Shown in pieces: positions 8,187 through 16,580 of a stretch of DNA of 64,000 bases (position 1 is its first letter; every line of letters starts with the position of its first letter). This DNA comes from Vagococcus entomophilus (GTDB lineage Bacteria > Bacillota > Bacilli > Lactobacillales > Vagococcaceae): positions 62,001 to 126,000 of the forward strand of contig NZ_NGJZ01000002.1 in NCBI RefSeq assembly GCF_003987595.1, read 5' to 3'. The notes beneath the pieces are model-generated. The model saw only the letters and a program-made list of their open reading frames with translations. It searched no databases and was not told the origin of the DNA. The position numbers and the translations under genes are program-made.

Positions 8187-9155
8187 ATGTTGAGTAGGAT
8201 AAAGGATTGGACAAGCAAAACGATTTCAAAAAAAGAATGTCTAGAAATTTTGCAAAGCTCAAATGATTGGTGGGAATATTACGCACGGGCAGTTTTAACG
8301 AAAAAGCAAAAGACCGGCAATCAAATGCGCTTAAATACACTAATGAATGCAAAAAGTGGTTTGTGCGCAGAAGATTGTGGGTATTGTGCACAATCAAAAA
8401 CGAGCAGTGCGCCCATCAACCAATATGCACTTCTTCCTAAAGCAGAAATCGTGCACAAGGCTCTTATTGCCAAAAAAAATAAAGCAAGCGTGTTTTGCAT
8501 TGCGATTAGTGCAACTAGACCGTCAAGTAAAGAACTTTTAGAATTAGGAGAAGCAGTTAAAGAAATTAAAAAAATAATGGAGATTGAGATCTGTCTTTCT
8601 TGTGGGTTATTGAGGGAAGAACAAGTGAAGTATCTAAAAGAAGTTGGGATTGACCGAATTAATCATAATTTGAATACACCTAAGGAAAACTATCCGAATA
8701 TTACGACGACACATACTTACGAAGATCGAATGGATACATTAAAACAATTGCAAGAGTATCAAGTAAATATTTGCTCAGGATTTATTTGTGGCATGGGGGA
8801 AACAAGCGAACAATTAGTAGATCTTGCCTTTGAACTAAAAGAGCAGCAGCCGTATTCTGTTCCAGTTAATTTCTTACTCGCAATTGAGGGAACGAAATTG
8901 GAAAATACGAATGAGCTCACACCATTGAAATGTTTGAAAATAGTAAGCATGTTACGCTTAGTCTTTCCAGATACGGAACTTCGGGTAAGTGCGGGAAGAG
9001 AGTTTCATTTAGGTTCGTTACAACCATTGGTATTACTGATTGTAGATTCTATTTTCTTAGGAAATTATCTCACTGAAAAAGGGGCTGAGATTTCAGAGGA
9101 TCAAGCGTTATTAAAAGAATTAGGGCTTGAAATTGTGGGGGATAAAAATGACTAA
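8187..9155 (+). CDS. bioB: Biotin synthase BioB
   Basis: A radical SAM enzyme of 322 residues that inserts sulfur into dethiobiotin to give biotin. The [4Fe-4S] motif is CAEDCGYC near 63-70. The auxiliary [2Fe-2S] cluster ligands appear as the C in VFCIAIS and in CLSCGLL, and the R of LRVSAGRE is also present. Family landmarks such as NHNLNTP and ICGMGE are intact. AGGAGGAG at 8176-8183 precedes ATG 8187. It is first in a bioB-bioD-bioY operon under a BirA box and overlaps bioD by eight bases. Confidence 0.95.
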   Translation: MLSRIKDWTSKTISKKECLEILQSSNDWWEYYARAVLTKKQKTGNQMRLNTLMNAKSGLCAEDCGYCAQSKTSSAPINQYALLPKAEIVHKALIAKKNKASVFCIAISATRPSSKELLELGEAVKEIKKIMEIEICLSCGLLREEQVKYLKEVGIDRINHNLNTPKENYPNITTTHTYEDRMDTLKQLQEYQVNICSGFICGMGETSEQLVDLAFELKEQQPYSVPVNFLLAIEGTKLENTNELTPLKCLKIVSMLRLVFPDTELRVSAGREFHLGSLQPLVLLIVDSIFLGNYLTEKGAEISEDQALLKELGLEIVGDKND

Positions 9156-9807
9156 AAGCTATATTATTTGTGGGATTGATACAGATTGTGGGAAAACAGT
9201 AGCGAGCATCCTTATGTATGAATACATAAAAATCAAAGAAGGGATTGCGCCTTTTGTCGTGAAACCTGTCCAGACGGGAAAGAGGGGAGATACAGAGGTT
9301 TATCAATCATGTGGGGTTAAGGAAACGGATATTATCAATTTTTATACACTAGAAAAAGAGAGCTCAATTCATAGTGCGAGTGCAGCAGAATCAAAAGAAC
9401 TTGATTTTGATTGGTTGGTTGCTCAGTCGAAAACACTGCTAAATACTGCGGGAAAATCCGCAATTTTTGAGCTGGCCGGGGGTCTGATGTCGCCTATTAC
9501 AGACCAAAAGAGTATGCTGGATTTTGTTGTTCAATTGAAACTTCCTGTGATCCTTGTTGTGCAGAACTATCTGGGTGCAATTAATCATGCCTTATTAACA
9601 ATTGAGGAGCTAAAACAGTATCAGGTTCCTCTTTCAGGTATCCTTTATAATAATCGAAAAAATGGACAAGTAATTTTAGAATATGTGGCAAACCATGCTG
9701 ATTGCCCGATTATCGGAGAGATTCCTGAGCTAATAGAAACAGCCCTCACCTCAAATAAAAAAAAGGAAGAAATCGTGAGGAGGTTCGTCTTGCATGACCC
9801 GGAATAA
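9148..9807 (+). CDS. bioD: Dethiobiotin synthetase BioD
   Basis: The product has 219 residues with the BioD P-loop GIDTDCGKT, the substrate motif KPVQTG and the ELAGGLMSPI stretch that follows catalytic and nucleotide residues. It closes the ureido ring of 7,8-diaminopelargonic acid using CO2 and ATP. The start is ATG 9148 (GGGGG just upstream, overlap with bioB); a further upstream in-frame ATG at 9127 lies in bioB. The genes for earlier steps (bioA, bioF, bioW/H) are absent from this operon, which suggests salvage of a precursor or genes elsewhere. Confidence 0.93.
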   Translation: MTKSYIICGIDTDCGKTVASILMYEYIKIKEGIAPFVVKPVQTGKRGDTEVYQSCGVKETDIINFYTLEKESSIHSASAAESKELDFDWLVAQSKTLLNTAGKSAIFELAGGLMSPITDQKSMLDFVVQLKLPVILVVQNYLGAINHALLTIEELKQYQVPLSGILYNNRKNGQVILEYVANHADCPIIGEIPELIETALTSNKKKEEIVRRFVLHDPE

Positions 9808-10339
9808 AACGAAAAAGGTAGCACAAATGGGGTGCATGTTTGCTCTTTTAATTGTCAGTGCAAAATTAGTGATTCCCTTGCCATTATATGACTATATTTC
9901 TCTTCAGATTATAGTTGTTTTCTTGCTTTATCCACTTTTAGGGGAGAGGGAAGCACTAGTAGTTTTTCTCACTTATCTTATTTTGGGACTAATGGGCTTG
10001 CCAATTTTTGCTTCTGGGGGTGGCTTTGCATATGCATTGAAACCAACATTTGGTTTTTTAATTGCTTATACGCTGCTACCGATAGTTCAGTGCGAAGCCA
10101 CACGTTTGTTCAAGTGTCATAGGAAAGACTCCATTATGCTTGTAAACTATTTAGGCTTGCTTTTTATCCATGTGATAGGAATCGGGTATAAGGTTTGGAT
10201 AGTATCAGCATTAAGCATGAATGGAGCAGTAATTTGGGGAATACTTTCTGTTTCCACAGTGCTTGATCTTTCTACGGATGTTTTATTAGTGTCTATAGCA
10301 GGAATTTTAGCCTTAAAACTTCGAGCAATCAGGCAGTGA
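9794..10339 (+). CDS. bioY: BioY, biotin-specific ECF transporter S component
   Basis: A 181-residue membrane protein with six hydrophobic helices. The BioY pattern is visible: IPLPLYDYISLQ near the N-terminus, then YLILGLMGLPIFASGGG and KPTFGFLIAY. BioY binds biotin in the membrane and works with a shared EcfA/EcfT module, which is not in this window. The start overlaps bioD by 14 bases with GTGAGGAGG just upstream. Being in the BirA-controlled operon fits. Confidence 0.9.
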   Translation: MTRNKTKKVAQMGCMFALLIVSAKLVIPLPLYDYISLQIIVVFLLYPLLGEREALVVFLTYLILGLMGLPIFASGGGFAYALKPTFGFLIAYTLLPIVQCEATRLFKCHRKDSIMLVNYLGLLFIHVIGIGYKVWIVSALSMNGAVIWGILSVSTVLDLSTDVLLVSIAGILALKLRAIRQ

Positions 10340-10347
10340 CAAAAAAT

Positions 10348-10396
10348 GAGAGGCTGTGAAACAAACCATGATGTTAAGGTTTGTTTCACAGTCTCT
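10348..10396. terminator. Bidirectional terminator between bioY and azlD
   Basis: A very long stem, GAGAGGCTGTGAAACAAACC with GGTTTGTTTCACAGTCTCT and a ten-base loop. A clear T tract exists only in the minus direction (TTTTTT at 10341-10346 read on the minus strand), so it mainly serves azlCD, but it should stop bio transcripts too. Confidence 0.75.
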
Positions 10397-10436
10397 ATTC
10401 GAATCAAAAAGGATTTGTGGCCTAAATTTTTGTTTA

Positions 10437-10760
10437 CTAGGTAAAAAGAAATGTCAATAAAAAAATGGCGAATAAACCACTGAGCACAGATAGTGCCATC
10501 GATTTTGTTTTGTACGCGATGAATATGACTAAAAGCATGGCTAAAATTTTGACATTCCAAAGTAGATCAAGATGATCGTGCGTAATAAAAACATCTTTAA
10601 AAGCAAGGGAGGAAAAAAGTGAAACGGGTACGTACTTCATCCAGCCACTAAACCATTTGGGAATTTCTTTTTTAGAAAAATAAAGCATAGGAAGTAGCCT
10701 TGAGACATAGGATACTAGAAACAAACTGATAATCAGAAAAAATAAAGAGAAACTAGTCAT
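10437..10760 (-). CDS. azlD: AzlD, branched-chain amino acid exporter small subunit
   Basis: A 107-residue membrane protein with four hydrophobic segments and the AzlD pattern (SYVSRLLPML, KYVPVSLFSSL). With AzlC it exports branched-chain amino acids. The start is ATG 10760: AAGGAG lies nine bases upstream inside the end of azlC. The longer open frame starting at 10781 would place that ribosome site inside the coding sequence. It overlaps azlC by eight bases. Confidence 0.88.
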   Translation of the reverse strand: MTSFSLFFLIISLFLVSYVSRLLPMLYFSKKEIPKWFSGWMKYVPVSLFSSLAFKDVFITHDHLDLLWNVKILAMLLVIFIAYKTKSMALSVLSGLFAIFLLTFLFT

Positions 10761-11562
10761 TTTGTTGTGTCTCCTTTTCAATCATTGGGGATAATGGAGC
10801 ACGTAAATTTTTCTTATCTTTTGTCAGGGTAGAATGCTTAAATAATTGAGCTAGCTTTCGACCTACTGGTTGTTTTTTTAAAGCTTTCTCTAGACCGTAT
10901 CCAGCAAAGGAAGCAAGAATTGTAGCCAGAATAAGACCGAAAGTATTTTGAAAAATAAGCATCAGCCAAACAGATAAAATCCCAGAGGCTATACCAGTTA
11001 AGAGCAGTAGGTAATTTTTCATTTGCATCACAAACATAAAAATGAACATAGCTGTTAGGGCAAAATGGACCAGATCTGCATTCAGGTGAATGACTGAACC
11101 CAAAATGGTTCCAAGTAAATTGCTACATAGCCACGAGAACATTGAAAACCAGTTGACAAGAAGAGCTTTCTTTTTATTCCAACTAGGATCGGTAGAATAT
11201 TTCAGATAGTTGACGGCGTAGTTTTCATCGTTCAGTGACTGGGTGAAAAGTGCGATAAAATATTTGCTTTCTTTTTTCATATAGATAGACATACTCGAAC
11301 TGAGTAGGATATAACGTAACTCAAGGAAAAATGTCATCAGAACTGTCGATAACATGGGTGCTTGTAGACTTAGCATAGATGCGGCCAGAAATTGTGCGCC
11401 ACCTGAAAACACTAATACTGAGATAAGGGCGGTAAGAAAGGGATTGAACCCAACCTTTTGCAATAATACGCCACAAGCTAGTCCTACAGGAATATAACTT
11501 AAGCAGAGAGGAAGTGAAGCTTGCATCACTTCATGCCAATCGGCCCTTTCTTTTTGATACAT
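10753..11562 (-). CDS. azlC: AzlC, branched-chain amino acid exporter large subunit
   Basis: A 269-residue polytopic membrane protein with AzlC landmarks: SLPLCLSYIPVGLACGVL, VFSGGAQF and ELRYILLSSSMS. The C-terminus carries a roughly 50-residue basic cytoplasmic tail (LKKQPVGRKLAQLFK onward) beyond the last TM. That makes it longer than the about 230-240 residues common in the family. Translationally coupled to azlD. A GGAG site precedes ATG 11562. Confidence 0.9.
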   Translation of the reverse strand: MYQKERADWHEVMQASLPLCLSYIPVGLACGVLLQKVGFNPFLTALISVLVFSGGAQFLAASMLSLQAPMLSTVLMTFFLELRYILLSSSMSIYMKKESKYFIALFTQSLNDENYAVNYLKYSTDPSWNKKKALLVNWFSMFSWLCSNLLGTILGSVIHLNADLVHFALTAMFIFMFVMQMKNYLLLLTGIASGILSVWLMLIFQNTFGLILATILASFAGYGLEKALKKQPVGRKLAQLFKHSTLTKDKKNLRAPLSPMIEKETQQND

Positions 11563-11680
11563 GTAAGGGGCTCCTTCAATATAAAATTAAGTGAATTTCG
11601 TGTATATTTTAACATATAAGGAAAGTGAGTTGTTACTTTTGAGAAAATAATTTTTTTTTCTAATTAAAGAATTGATCGTA

Positions 11681-11689
11681 TGATATAAT
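11681..11689 (+). promoter_or_regulatory. Extended -10 promoter of degV
   Basis: TGaTATAAT is a full extended -10, 28 bases upstream of the degV start; no clear -35. Confidence 0.5.
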
Positions 11690-11716
11690 AAATTACGGAT
11701 AGTGGGAGGAAAACGG

Positions 11717-12580
11717 ATGAAATTTGATATTATCACAGACTCGTGTTGCGATTTACCATATGATTTTTTGGAACAAGAACGTGTTGAATATATTAGTATG
11801 TTTGTTACGATTGACGAAAAAGAGTATAGCGATGATTTAGGGAAAACGTTTAAAAGTGATTGGCTGATGGAACAAATGAAACAAGGAAGCCGAGCATCTA
11901 CCTCACAAATTAATGTAGGGCAATATTTAGAAATGTTTAAAAAATATGCAAAACATGAACTGCCTGTTATATATCTTTGTTTTTCTTCCGGACTCAGTGG
12001 CTCATATAACAATGCTTGTACTGCTCTCAATCTTTTAGAAGAAGAGCTTGGTGAAAAAAGTCCAATCAAGATTATTGATACAAAAGCAGCAAGTCTGGGA
12101 CAAGGGTTGTTAGTATATGAGCTGGTTAAGCTTAGAAATCAAGGGGCTGATTTTGAAGTAGCCAGAACATGGATAGAAAAGAATCGGTCCCGTATAGCTT
12201 CATGGGTAACCGTTGATGATTTGTCTTATTTGGAAAAAGGAGGTAGAATCTCCAAAACTTCGGCGACAGTGGGAAGTTTATTGAACATTAAACCGATTAT
12301 TATTGTGACCAAAGAAGGGAAACTAGCCAAAGCAGGAAAAGTAAGAGGCAGGAAGAAAGCGATTAAACTACTTGCTTTCGAAACTGAAAACTCGCTTCAA
12401 GATCAAGCAAAACAGCCTATTTTTGTAGCATATGCTGGAGATGAGGCTGCCGCTCTTGAAGTGGGGAAATTACTTAGAAAAACGATTAAAATGAATGAAA
12501 TAAAAATTTTCCCTATGGGTCCAACGATTGCTAGCCATACTGGATATGGTGCATTAGCTGTTTTTTCGTTTGAAAAGTGA
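11717..12580 (+). CDS. DegV family fatty-acid-binding protein
   Basis: A 287-residue DegV protein. Landmarks are ITDSCCDLP near the start, STSQINVGQY, CFSSGLSGSYNNA, VDDLSYLEKGGRIS, and a GPTIASHTGYGALAVF ending. DegV proteins bind a fatty acid and are described as FakB, delivering fatty acids to the kinase FakA for phosphorylation. The start is ATG 11717 behind GGGAGG; GTG 11702 in frame lies in the ribosome site. A strong terminator follows, and the next gene downstream belongs to the accessory island. Confidence 0.92.
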   Translation: MKFDIITDSCCDLPYDFLEQERVEYISMFVTIDEKEYSDDLGKTFKSDWLMEQMKQGSRASTSQINVGQYLEMFKKYAKHELPVIYLCFSSGLSGSYNNACTALNLLEEELGEKSPIKIIDTKAASLGQGLLVYELVKLRNQGADFEVARTWIEKNRSRIASWVTVDDLSYLEKGGRISKTSATVGSLLNIKPIIIVTKEGKLAKAGKVRGRKKAIKLLAFETENSLQDQAKQPIFVAYAGDEAAALEVGKLLRKTIKMNEIKIFPMGPTIASHTGYGALAVFSFEK

Positions 12581-12591
12581 ATAAAGAAAGT

Positions 12592-12630
12592 AGCACAGGG
12601 TATAAAAGGTTTTATACCCTGTGCTTTTTT
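12592..12630 (+). terminator. Terminator of degV
   Basis: A perfect 16-bp stem, AGCACAGGGTATAAAA / TTTTATACCCTGTGCT, with a two-base loop, then a T tract. Confidence 0.9.
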
Positions 12631-12705
12631 GTGATTGCTTCTTAAATACAGCAATTTCAAGAGGGGAGTGAAGAGAATAAATGATCCTTTTGAATTGATA
12701 AGCAT

Positions 12706-13533
12706 TTATAAAAGAGGAAATCTTTCTTGAGTTTTGTTATGAGGTAGAGGGCTACGGGTGAGGTTCCTTACGTTTTGCTTAAGAGCAATTTTTTTGTCGT
12801 CTAGTTCTAGCCTTGATTGATTTGGAAGTTTATTTTTGAAATAATTTGTATACTGGGTAAGTTTTGGGTTAGACAAGCGACTAACCATCTCTTCAATACT
12901 GGCATCATTTAAGCGATAGTTTTTATCAAGTCTGTCTGCGAGAAAGTCTATTTTGTCTTCAATACTTCCTCTTATTTTGATTAGTACCTCTTTCTGTTCT
13001 TTAGGCGTTTCTTTGGATAGACTATCTAGTTTATCATTAGCGAGTCGTAGTGTAATATCTAGATAGTCTAAGAGTGTGAAGCCATGTTCCTTAAAATAAG
13101 CTACTTGTTGTGTGCTACTCATAATTTGTAGATCAGGGATTCGTAGGAATACTTGTTCAGGATGATTCAGCAGTGAATATTGCTCATGAATCCGTTCTTT
13201 GTAGCAACTATAGACCAAATCTTGTTCTTTTTTCAAATCTTGCTCTTTTTTCAAGTTCTGTTCTTGTGTAAGCTGTTTATTTTTATCGGATAGATGAGAA
13301 ATAGTAGCACCAACTAGGAGTCCACCGAAACCTACACCTAGTATGATCGGTGCAGCAAAAGGAAAAAAAGGAAGTAATGTAAAGGCACTTAGAGAAGCTA
13401 GTGCTAGGATTGTTCCGAAAATGCCCCAAAGTAAGTTTTGGTTGATGCTTTTTTGGGGGAGGTCAGTTTTAGTCATTGGTTTTTCGAATAAGCGTTTTTC
13501 TAATTCTTCTTCTGAGTCTTGTTCTTTTATCAT
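12706..13533 (-). CDS. Unknown protein with a hydrophobic hairpin and helical C-terminal part
   Basis: Not recognised. It is 275 residues long. It begins with an acidic cytosolic stretch and has a long hydrophobic block near 33-80 (about two TM helices around LLPFFPFAAPIILG). A KKEQDL repeat and a charged helical domain follow, with a basic end (RNLTRSPLPHNK). There is no signal peptide. The topology (helical hairpin plus charged helical domain) resembles the C-terminal part of the 1513-residue island protein at 29206. It lies 20 bases downstream of the coiled-coil gene at 13554 and is probably in one operon with it. It could be a membrane-inserting substrate or accessory protein of the nearby T4SS; this is inference. 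Confidence 0.65.
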   Translation of the reverse strand: MIKEQDSEEELEKRLFEKPMTKTDLPQKSINQNLLWGIFGTILALASLSAFTLLPFFPFAAPIILGVGFGGLLVGATISHLSDKNKQLTQEQNLKKEQDLKKEQDLVYSCYKERIHEQYSLLNHPEQVFLRIPDLQIMSSTQQVAYFKEHGFTLLDYLDITLRLANDKLDSLSKETPKEQKEVLIKIRGSIEDKIDFLADRLDKNYRLNDASIEEMVSRLSNPKLTQYTNYFKNKLPNQSRLELDDKKIALKQNVRNLTRSPLPHNKTQERFPLL

Positions 13534-13553
13534 AATTTTTCCTCCTTAATAGG

Positions 13554-14462
13554 TTAGGACAGTGATACTCCTTCGTTGCGATTGGTGTGTTCTATTTTGC
13601 GTGACACTGTTTTGCTAGGAGATGCTGTTTTCTGCTCTAACTTATTTTTTTTCGAATAAGCGTTAGCGATATCCCATTTAGTTTGTGTGATTTTGTCTGA
13701 TAGTGAGGTTATTTTTTCATTCAGAGAGGTTTTTGTTCTTTGTAGCTCACTATTATTTTTTTTCAGGTTGGAAATATCTGTTATCAACGCTGCCTTTTGT
13801 TTCTCAATTCTTTTTACTTGATTCGTGACAACACGTAGCTTTCCAAAGCGTTTGCTAAAGAAGCGACTAACTATATTTGTTTTCGCTAGGATTTTAGTCC
13901 GCTTATTTTTTTGATCGTTTAGTTCTACTTCTTTAGTAGTTAGTGTTTGTAAAGTATTCTGATGTTTTACTGTTAGGTCTTCCAACAAACTTTTTGTTTT
14001 TTCAAGTGCGGTTGTGGAGGTCTGTTTCTGCGTGATTAAGTGATTTAAATCGTTAGTATCTCTCGCAATCATAGCATCTAACGCTATATGCTTTCTGCGA
14101 AGCTGCTCTAATAAAGGAATTTTCTGCTTTGTTGTATTTCCCATAAGTCGGTCTAGTTGTGTTTGTAAAGCAGCTCGTTTTTCTTGCATAGGATAAAATC
14201 TATCTGGATCTTTCAAATTTATTCTTTGTGCTAACTCCACATCTAATTTGGTTATTTTTTTCTGGATAGTATTGATCTCCAAGATTGCTTCAGCAGAAAA
14301 ATTTTGCTCTAATTCTATCTGTTTTGAAAGTTCTTTCTGGAATTTATTTTTCTGACTAACCAAGTTCTCATATGTATCATAATCTTTAGAATATTTTAAT
14401 GCACCAATTTTTTTGGATAATTCGTTTATTTGTCGTTCTAGTTGTTGGGTCTTTTTCGACAT
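13554..14462 (-). CDS. Coiled-coil protein of unknown function
   Basis: A 302-residue protein that is almost entirely heptad-like helix rich in K, Q, L, E and T; no signal peptide or TM is seen. It starts MSKKTQQLERQINELSKKIG and ends in a basic Ser/Thr/Arg-rich tail (KTVSRKIEHTNRNEG). The start is ATG 14462, ten bases after AAGGAG. The longer frame from 14483 uses a TTG within the ribosome site. First gene of a probable two-gene operon with 12706-13533 and divergent from the 80-residue gene at 14704. The function is unknown. Composition resembles the large coiled-coil protein of the T4SS region. Confidence 0.68.
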   Translation of the reverse strand: MSKKTQQLERQINELSKKIGALKYSKDYDTYENLVSQKNKFQKELSKQIELEQNFSAEAILEINTIQKKITKLDVELAQRINLKDPDRFYPMQEKRAALQTQLDRLMGNTTKQKIPLLEQLRRKHIALDAMIARDTNDLNHLITQKQTSTTALEKTKSLLEDLTVKHQNTLQTLTTKEVELNDQKNKRTKILAKTNIVSRFFSKRFGKLRVVTNQVKRIEKQKAALITDISNLKKNNSELQRTKTSLNEKITSLSDKITQTKWDIANAYSKKNKLEQKTASPSKTVSRKIEHTNRNEGVSLS

Positions 14463-14703
14463 AGTGTATGCGCTCCTTTTCAATACGTTGATTTGATAAA
14501 TTTATCCTACTATAAAAAAATGTGAACGCATGTTTATTAAATTTTAATTTGAGAAAAAGATGATTTTAGCACTTCTGTTCTTTGAAACAGAGCGGATTCC
14601 AAGAATTTCTCTTTTTTTAAATGTTTGAAAAGCAGTTGAGGGGAATTCGAGTTAACATAAAAAAGTAAGATAAATTTATTACCGACAAAAAGGAGATAAG
14701 AAT

Positions 14704-14946
14704 ATGGGGAAAAAAAATCAAAGCAGTAATATTTCAATAGAAGCTTTTTTGGATTATGAAAAAAGAAATTATCAACCTACCAATGAAGGACCTAAGAAGG
14801 TGGAGAATGAACGTGCAAGTTTTGTTGATAAGAAACAAAATGCTGCAGAACGATACAAAAAAAATCTTGAAAAATTTGAACAACTTGCTCAAAAGGAAAA
14901 GGCATCAATGATTCATGTCAAAAACAATCATTTTTTAGGACGCTAA
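14704..14946 (+). CDS. Small charged protein of unknown function
   Basis: An 80-residue hydrophilic protein, helical and rich in K, E, N and Q, with no TM or signal. AAGGAG at 14690-14695 precedes ATG 14704, and a strong terminator follows, so it looks like a real monocistronic gene. It is transcribed divergently from the coiled-coil operon. A related stretch, GATAAATTTAT, occurs just upstream of both genes (about 14496-14508 on the minus strand and 14667-14678 on the plus strand). This could be a shared control element. Its function is unknown. Confidence 0.6.
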   Translation: MGKKNQSSNISIEAFLDYEKRNYQPTNEGPKKVENERASFVDKKQNAAERYKKNLEKFEQLAQKEKASMIHVKNNHFLGR

Positions 14947-14956
14947 TATAGTAAAA

Positions 14957-14998
14957 AAAGCTTAGGACAACGATGAATAAAAGAGGTCCTAAGCTTTT
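14957..14998 (+). terminator. Terminator of the small charged gene
   Basis: AAAGCTTAGGAC pairs with GTCCTAAGCTTT around a 17-base loop, followed by T residues. Confidence 0.8.
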
Positions 14999-15079
14999 AA
15001 GTTTTAAGAGGCTAATCAAGGGTTTAACTAATTAAATAGACTGTTAAACTAGAATAAATTTGAGAATAGGAAAATCAAA

Positions 15080-16516
15080 TTAGCCGAGATTTTCTTTTAT
15101 TGAACGCCAAAAATTTTCAGAGGTAAAATTACTGAGTAGTAATGTTGGTGCGGTTATATTGGAATCCTGTAATGGTATATCTAATAAAATCAGATTAAAT
15201 TGGTTAATAAACTGATACTCTAATTTTAATTTATGATGTGTGCAAATGATCACCTCGTTGATTTCAGGGATATTGTATTTAATTTGTGCAGTTAGAAAAT
15301 TGAATTGGTTTTTTTCACAGAGTATCAAGATTTTTTTGTTAGGAAAACGAGGCAATAATTTTTCTTGTAATACCTGGGAGTAGTTAATTAAAGTAATAGA
15401 GATTTGATAATGCCAGTGTTGTTTTTTATTCAAATTTTTAGGTAAACAAGGAAGTAAAAACTCTAATAATTTAGGTAGTTGTGGGTATAAATTTGTAAGA
15501 TGTTTGTAATAAATATGTGTGAAATCAACACAAATATAAGAAATTTTCTTTTCTACTAATAGAGTTTCATTAAGATTTGTTCGAATGAGCGTAATTTCTT
15601 CTTCTTTTAGAGGTATGGCTTGACTAGTTACCTGTATAATATCTTCAATTAGTAGTTGATTTGAACTAGTCTCTTGATTTTTTTTTGGAAAATAAAATCG
15701 ATCAATCTCTATAAACAAAGAGAAAATATTTTCAGGTTTGAACTGAAAATTAAATTCTTTTTCTAAAAAAATACGAAAAATATTTTTTGAGTAAAGAAAA
15801 TCAGAAAGCTGATTAAATAATAGTTTTTTTTCAGAAGTCAGTTGAGAAAATTCCTTTGTAAGTTCAAGTTTTTTCTTAAGTCCAATTCGAATCACAAGTG
15901 AAACAAAGCGAAGGGAAAATTCGATAAAATCGATTTCCTGTAGGTCAATATGTGTTTGTTTTTTGTAATAGCAATACAGATCGAAACAGGTAGAATAAAT
16001 GAGAGAAAAATTCTTAAAATCTTCTTTTCCGTACAATTCGGTTAGTAGAATACAAAGAAATTCCTGAATGAGATTTTCATCACCAACGACTTTCAATCGA
16101 TCTTCTATAGTAATTTTCATCTGATATTTTTTGTAGACAAACCATTTATTAATTTTGAGAATGGTTCTTCTGACAGTGGGTTCACTAAAAAACGTCAATT
16201 GGCACGTTTGTTTTAATGTGGGCTCTTTGGTTAAAACTAATTTTAATAAGTAAAGAGAGAAGGAAGATTGGAGTATTTCTTCTACTGCAGATTCAACTGT
16301 ATGGTTGTCATGGATGTGTAAGCTAAGGTTTTTATCATTGTTCATATGGATAGAAGAAGCGGAGTAGGACTCATTGAAATCAGCAATATCTGATAAAACA
16401 GTTTTTTCGGATATATTCAACATATGGGCAATTGTTTTTGGTTTGTACTCTTTGATATGAATGAGCTGCAACAATGTTAGCTGACGGTTTAATTGTTTTT
16501 CTAGTAGTAGTTCCAT
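15080..16516 (-). CDS. Mga-family transcriptional regulator
   Basis: A 478-residue stand-alone regulator with the Mga/AtxA layout. The N-terminal helix-turn-helix (KPKTIAHMLNISEKTVLSDI, about 25-45) is followed by a second HTH near 108-125 (FFSEPTVRRTILKINKWF). A long helical PRD-like middle follows, then a C-terminal EIIB-like fold with ILILCEKNQFNF. Mga proteins control surface adhesins and virulence genes in streptococci and enterococci. Here it lies just downstream of an LPXTG adhesin in the same orientation, close to the T4SS. I infer it regulates one or both. AAGGAG precedes ATG 16516. Confidence 0.85.
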   Translation of the reverse strand: MELLLEKQLNRQLTLLQLIHIKEYKPKTIAHMLNISEKTVLSDIADFNESYSASSIHMNNDKNLSLHIHDNHTVESAVEEILQSSFSLYLLKLVLTKEPTLKQTCQLTFFSEPTVRRTILKINKWFVYKKYQMKITIEDRLKVVGDENLIQEFLCILLTELYGKEDFKNFSLIYSTCFDLYCYYKKQTHIDLQEIDFIEFSLRFVSLVIRIGLKKKLELTKEFSQLTSEKKLLFNQLSDFLYSKNIFRIFLEKEFNFQFKPENIFSLFIEIDRFYFPKKNQETSSNQLLIEDIIQVTSQAIPLKEEEITLIRTNLNETLLVEKKISYICVDFTHIYYKHLTNLYPQLPKLLEFLLPCLPKNLNKKQHWHYQISITLINYSQVLQEKLLPRFPNKKILILCEKNQFNFLTAQIKYNIPEINEVIICTHHKLKLEYQFINQFNLILLDIPLQDSNITAPTLLLSNFTSENFWRSIKENLG

Positions 16517-16534
16517 AGATTCTCCTTTTTAATT

Positions 16535-16573
16535 CTTAAAAGCAAAAGATAGATTAGGTTACTATCTTTTGCT
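16535..16573 (-). terminator. Terminator between the adhesin and the regulator
   Basis: AGCAAAAGATAG / CTATCTTTTGCT with a nine-base loop; on the minus strand it is followed by a T-rich tract. It separates the LPXTG gene from the downstream Mga-type gene. Confidence 0.72.
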
Positions 16574-16580
16574 TTCTTTG

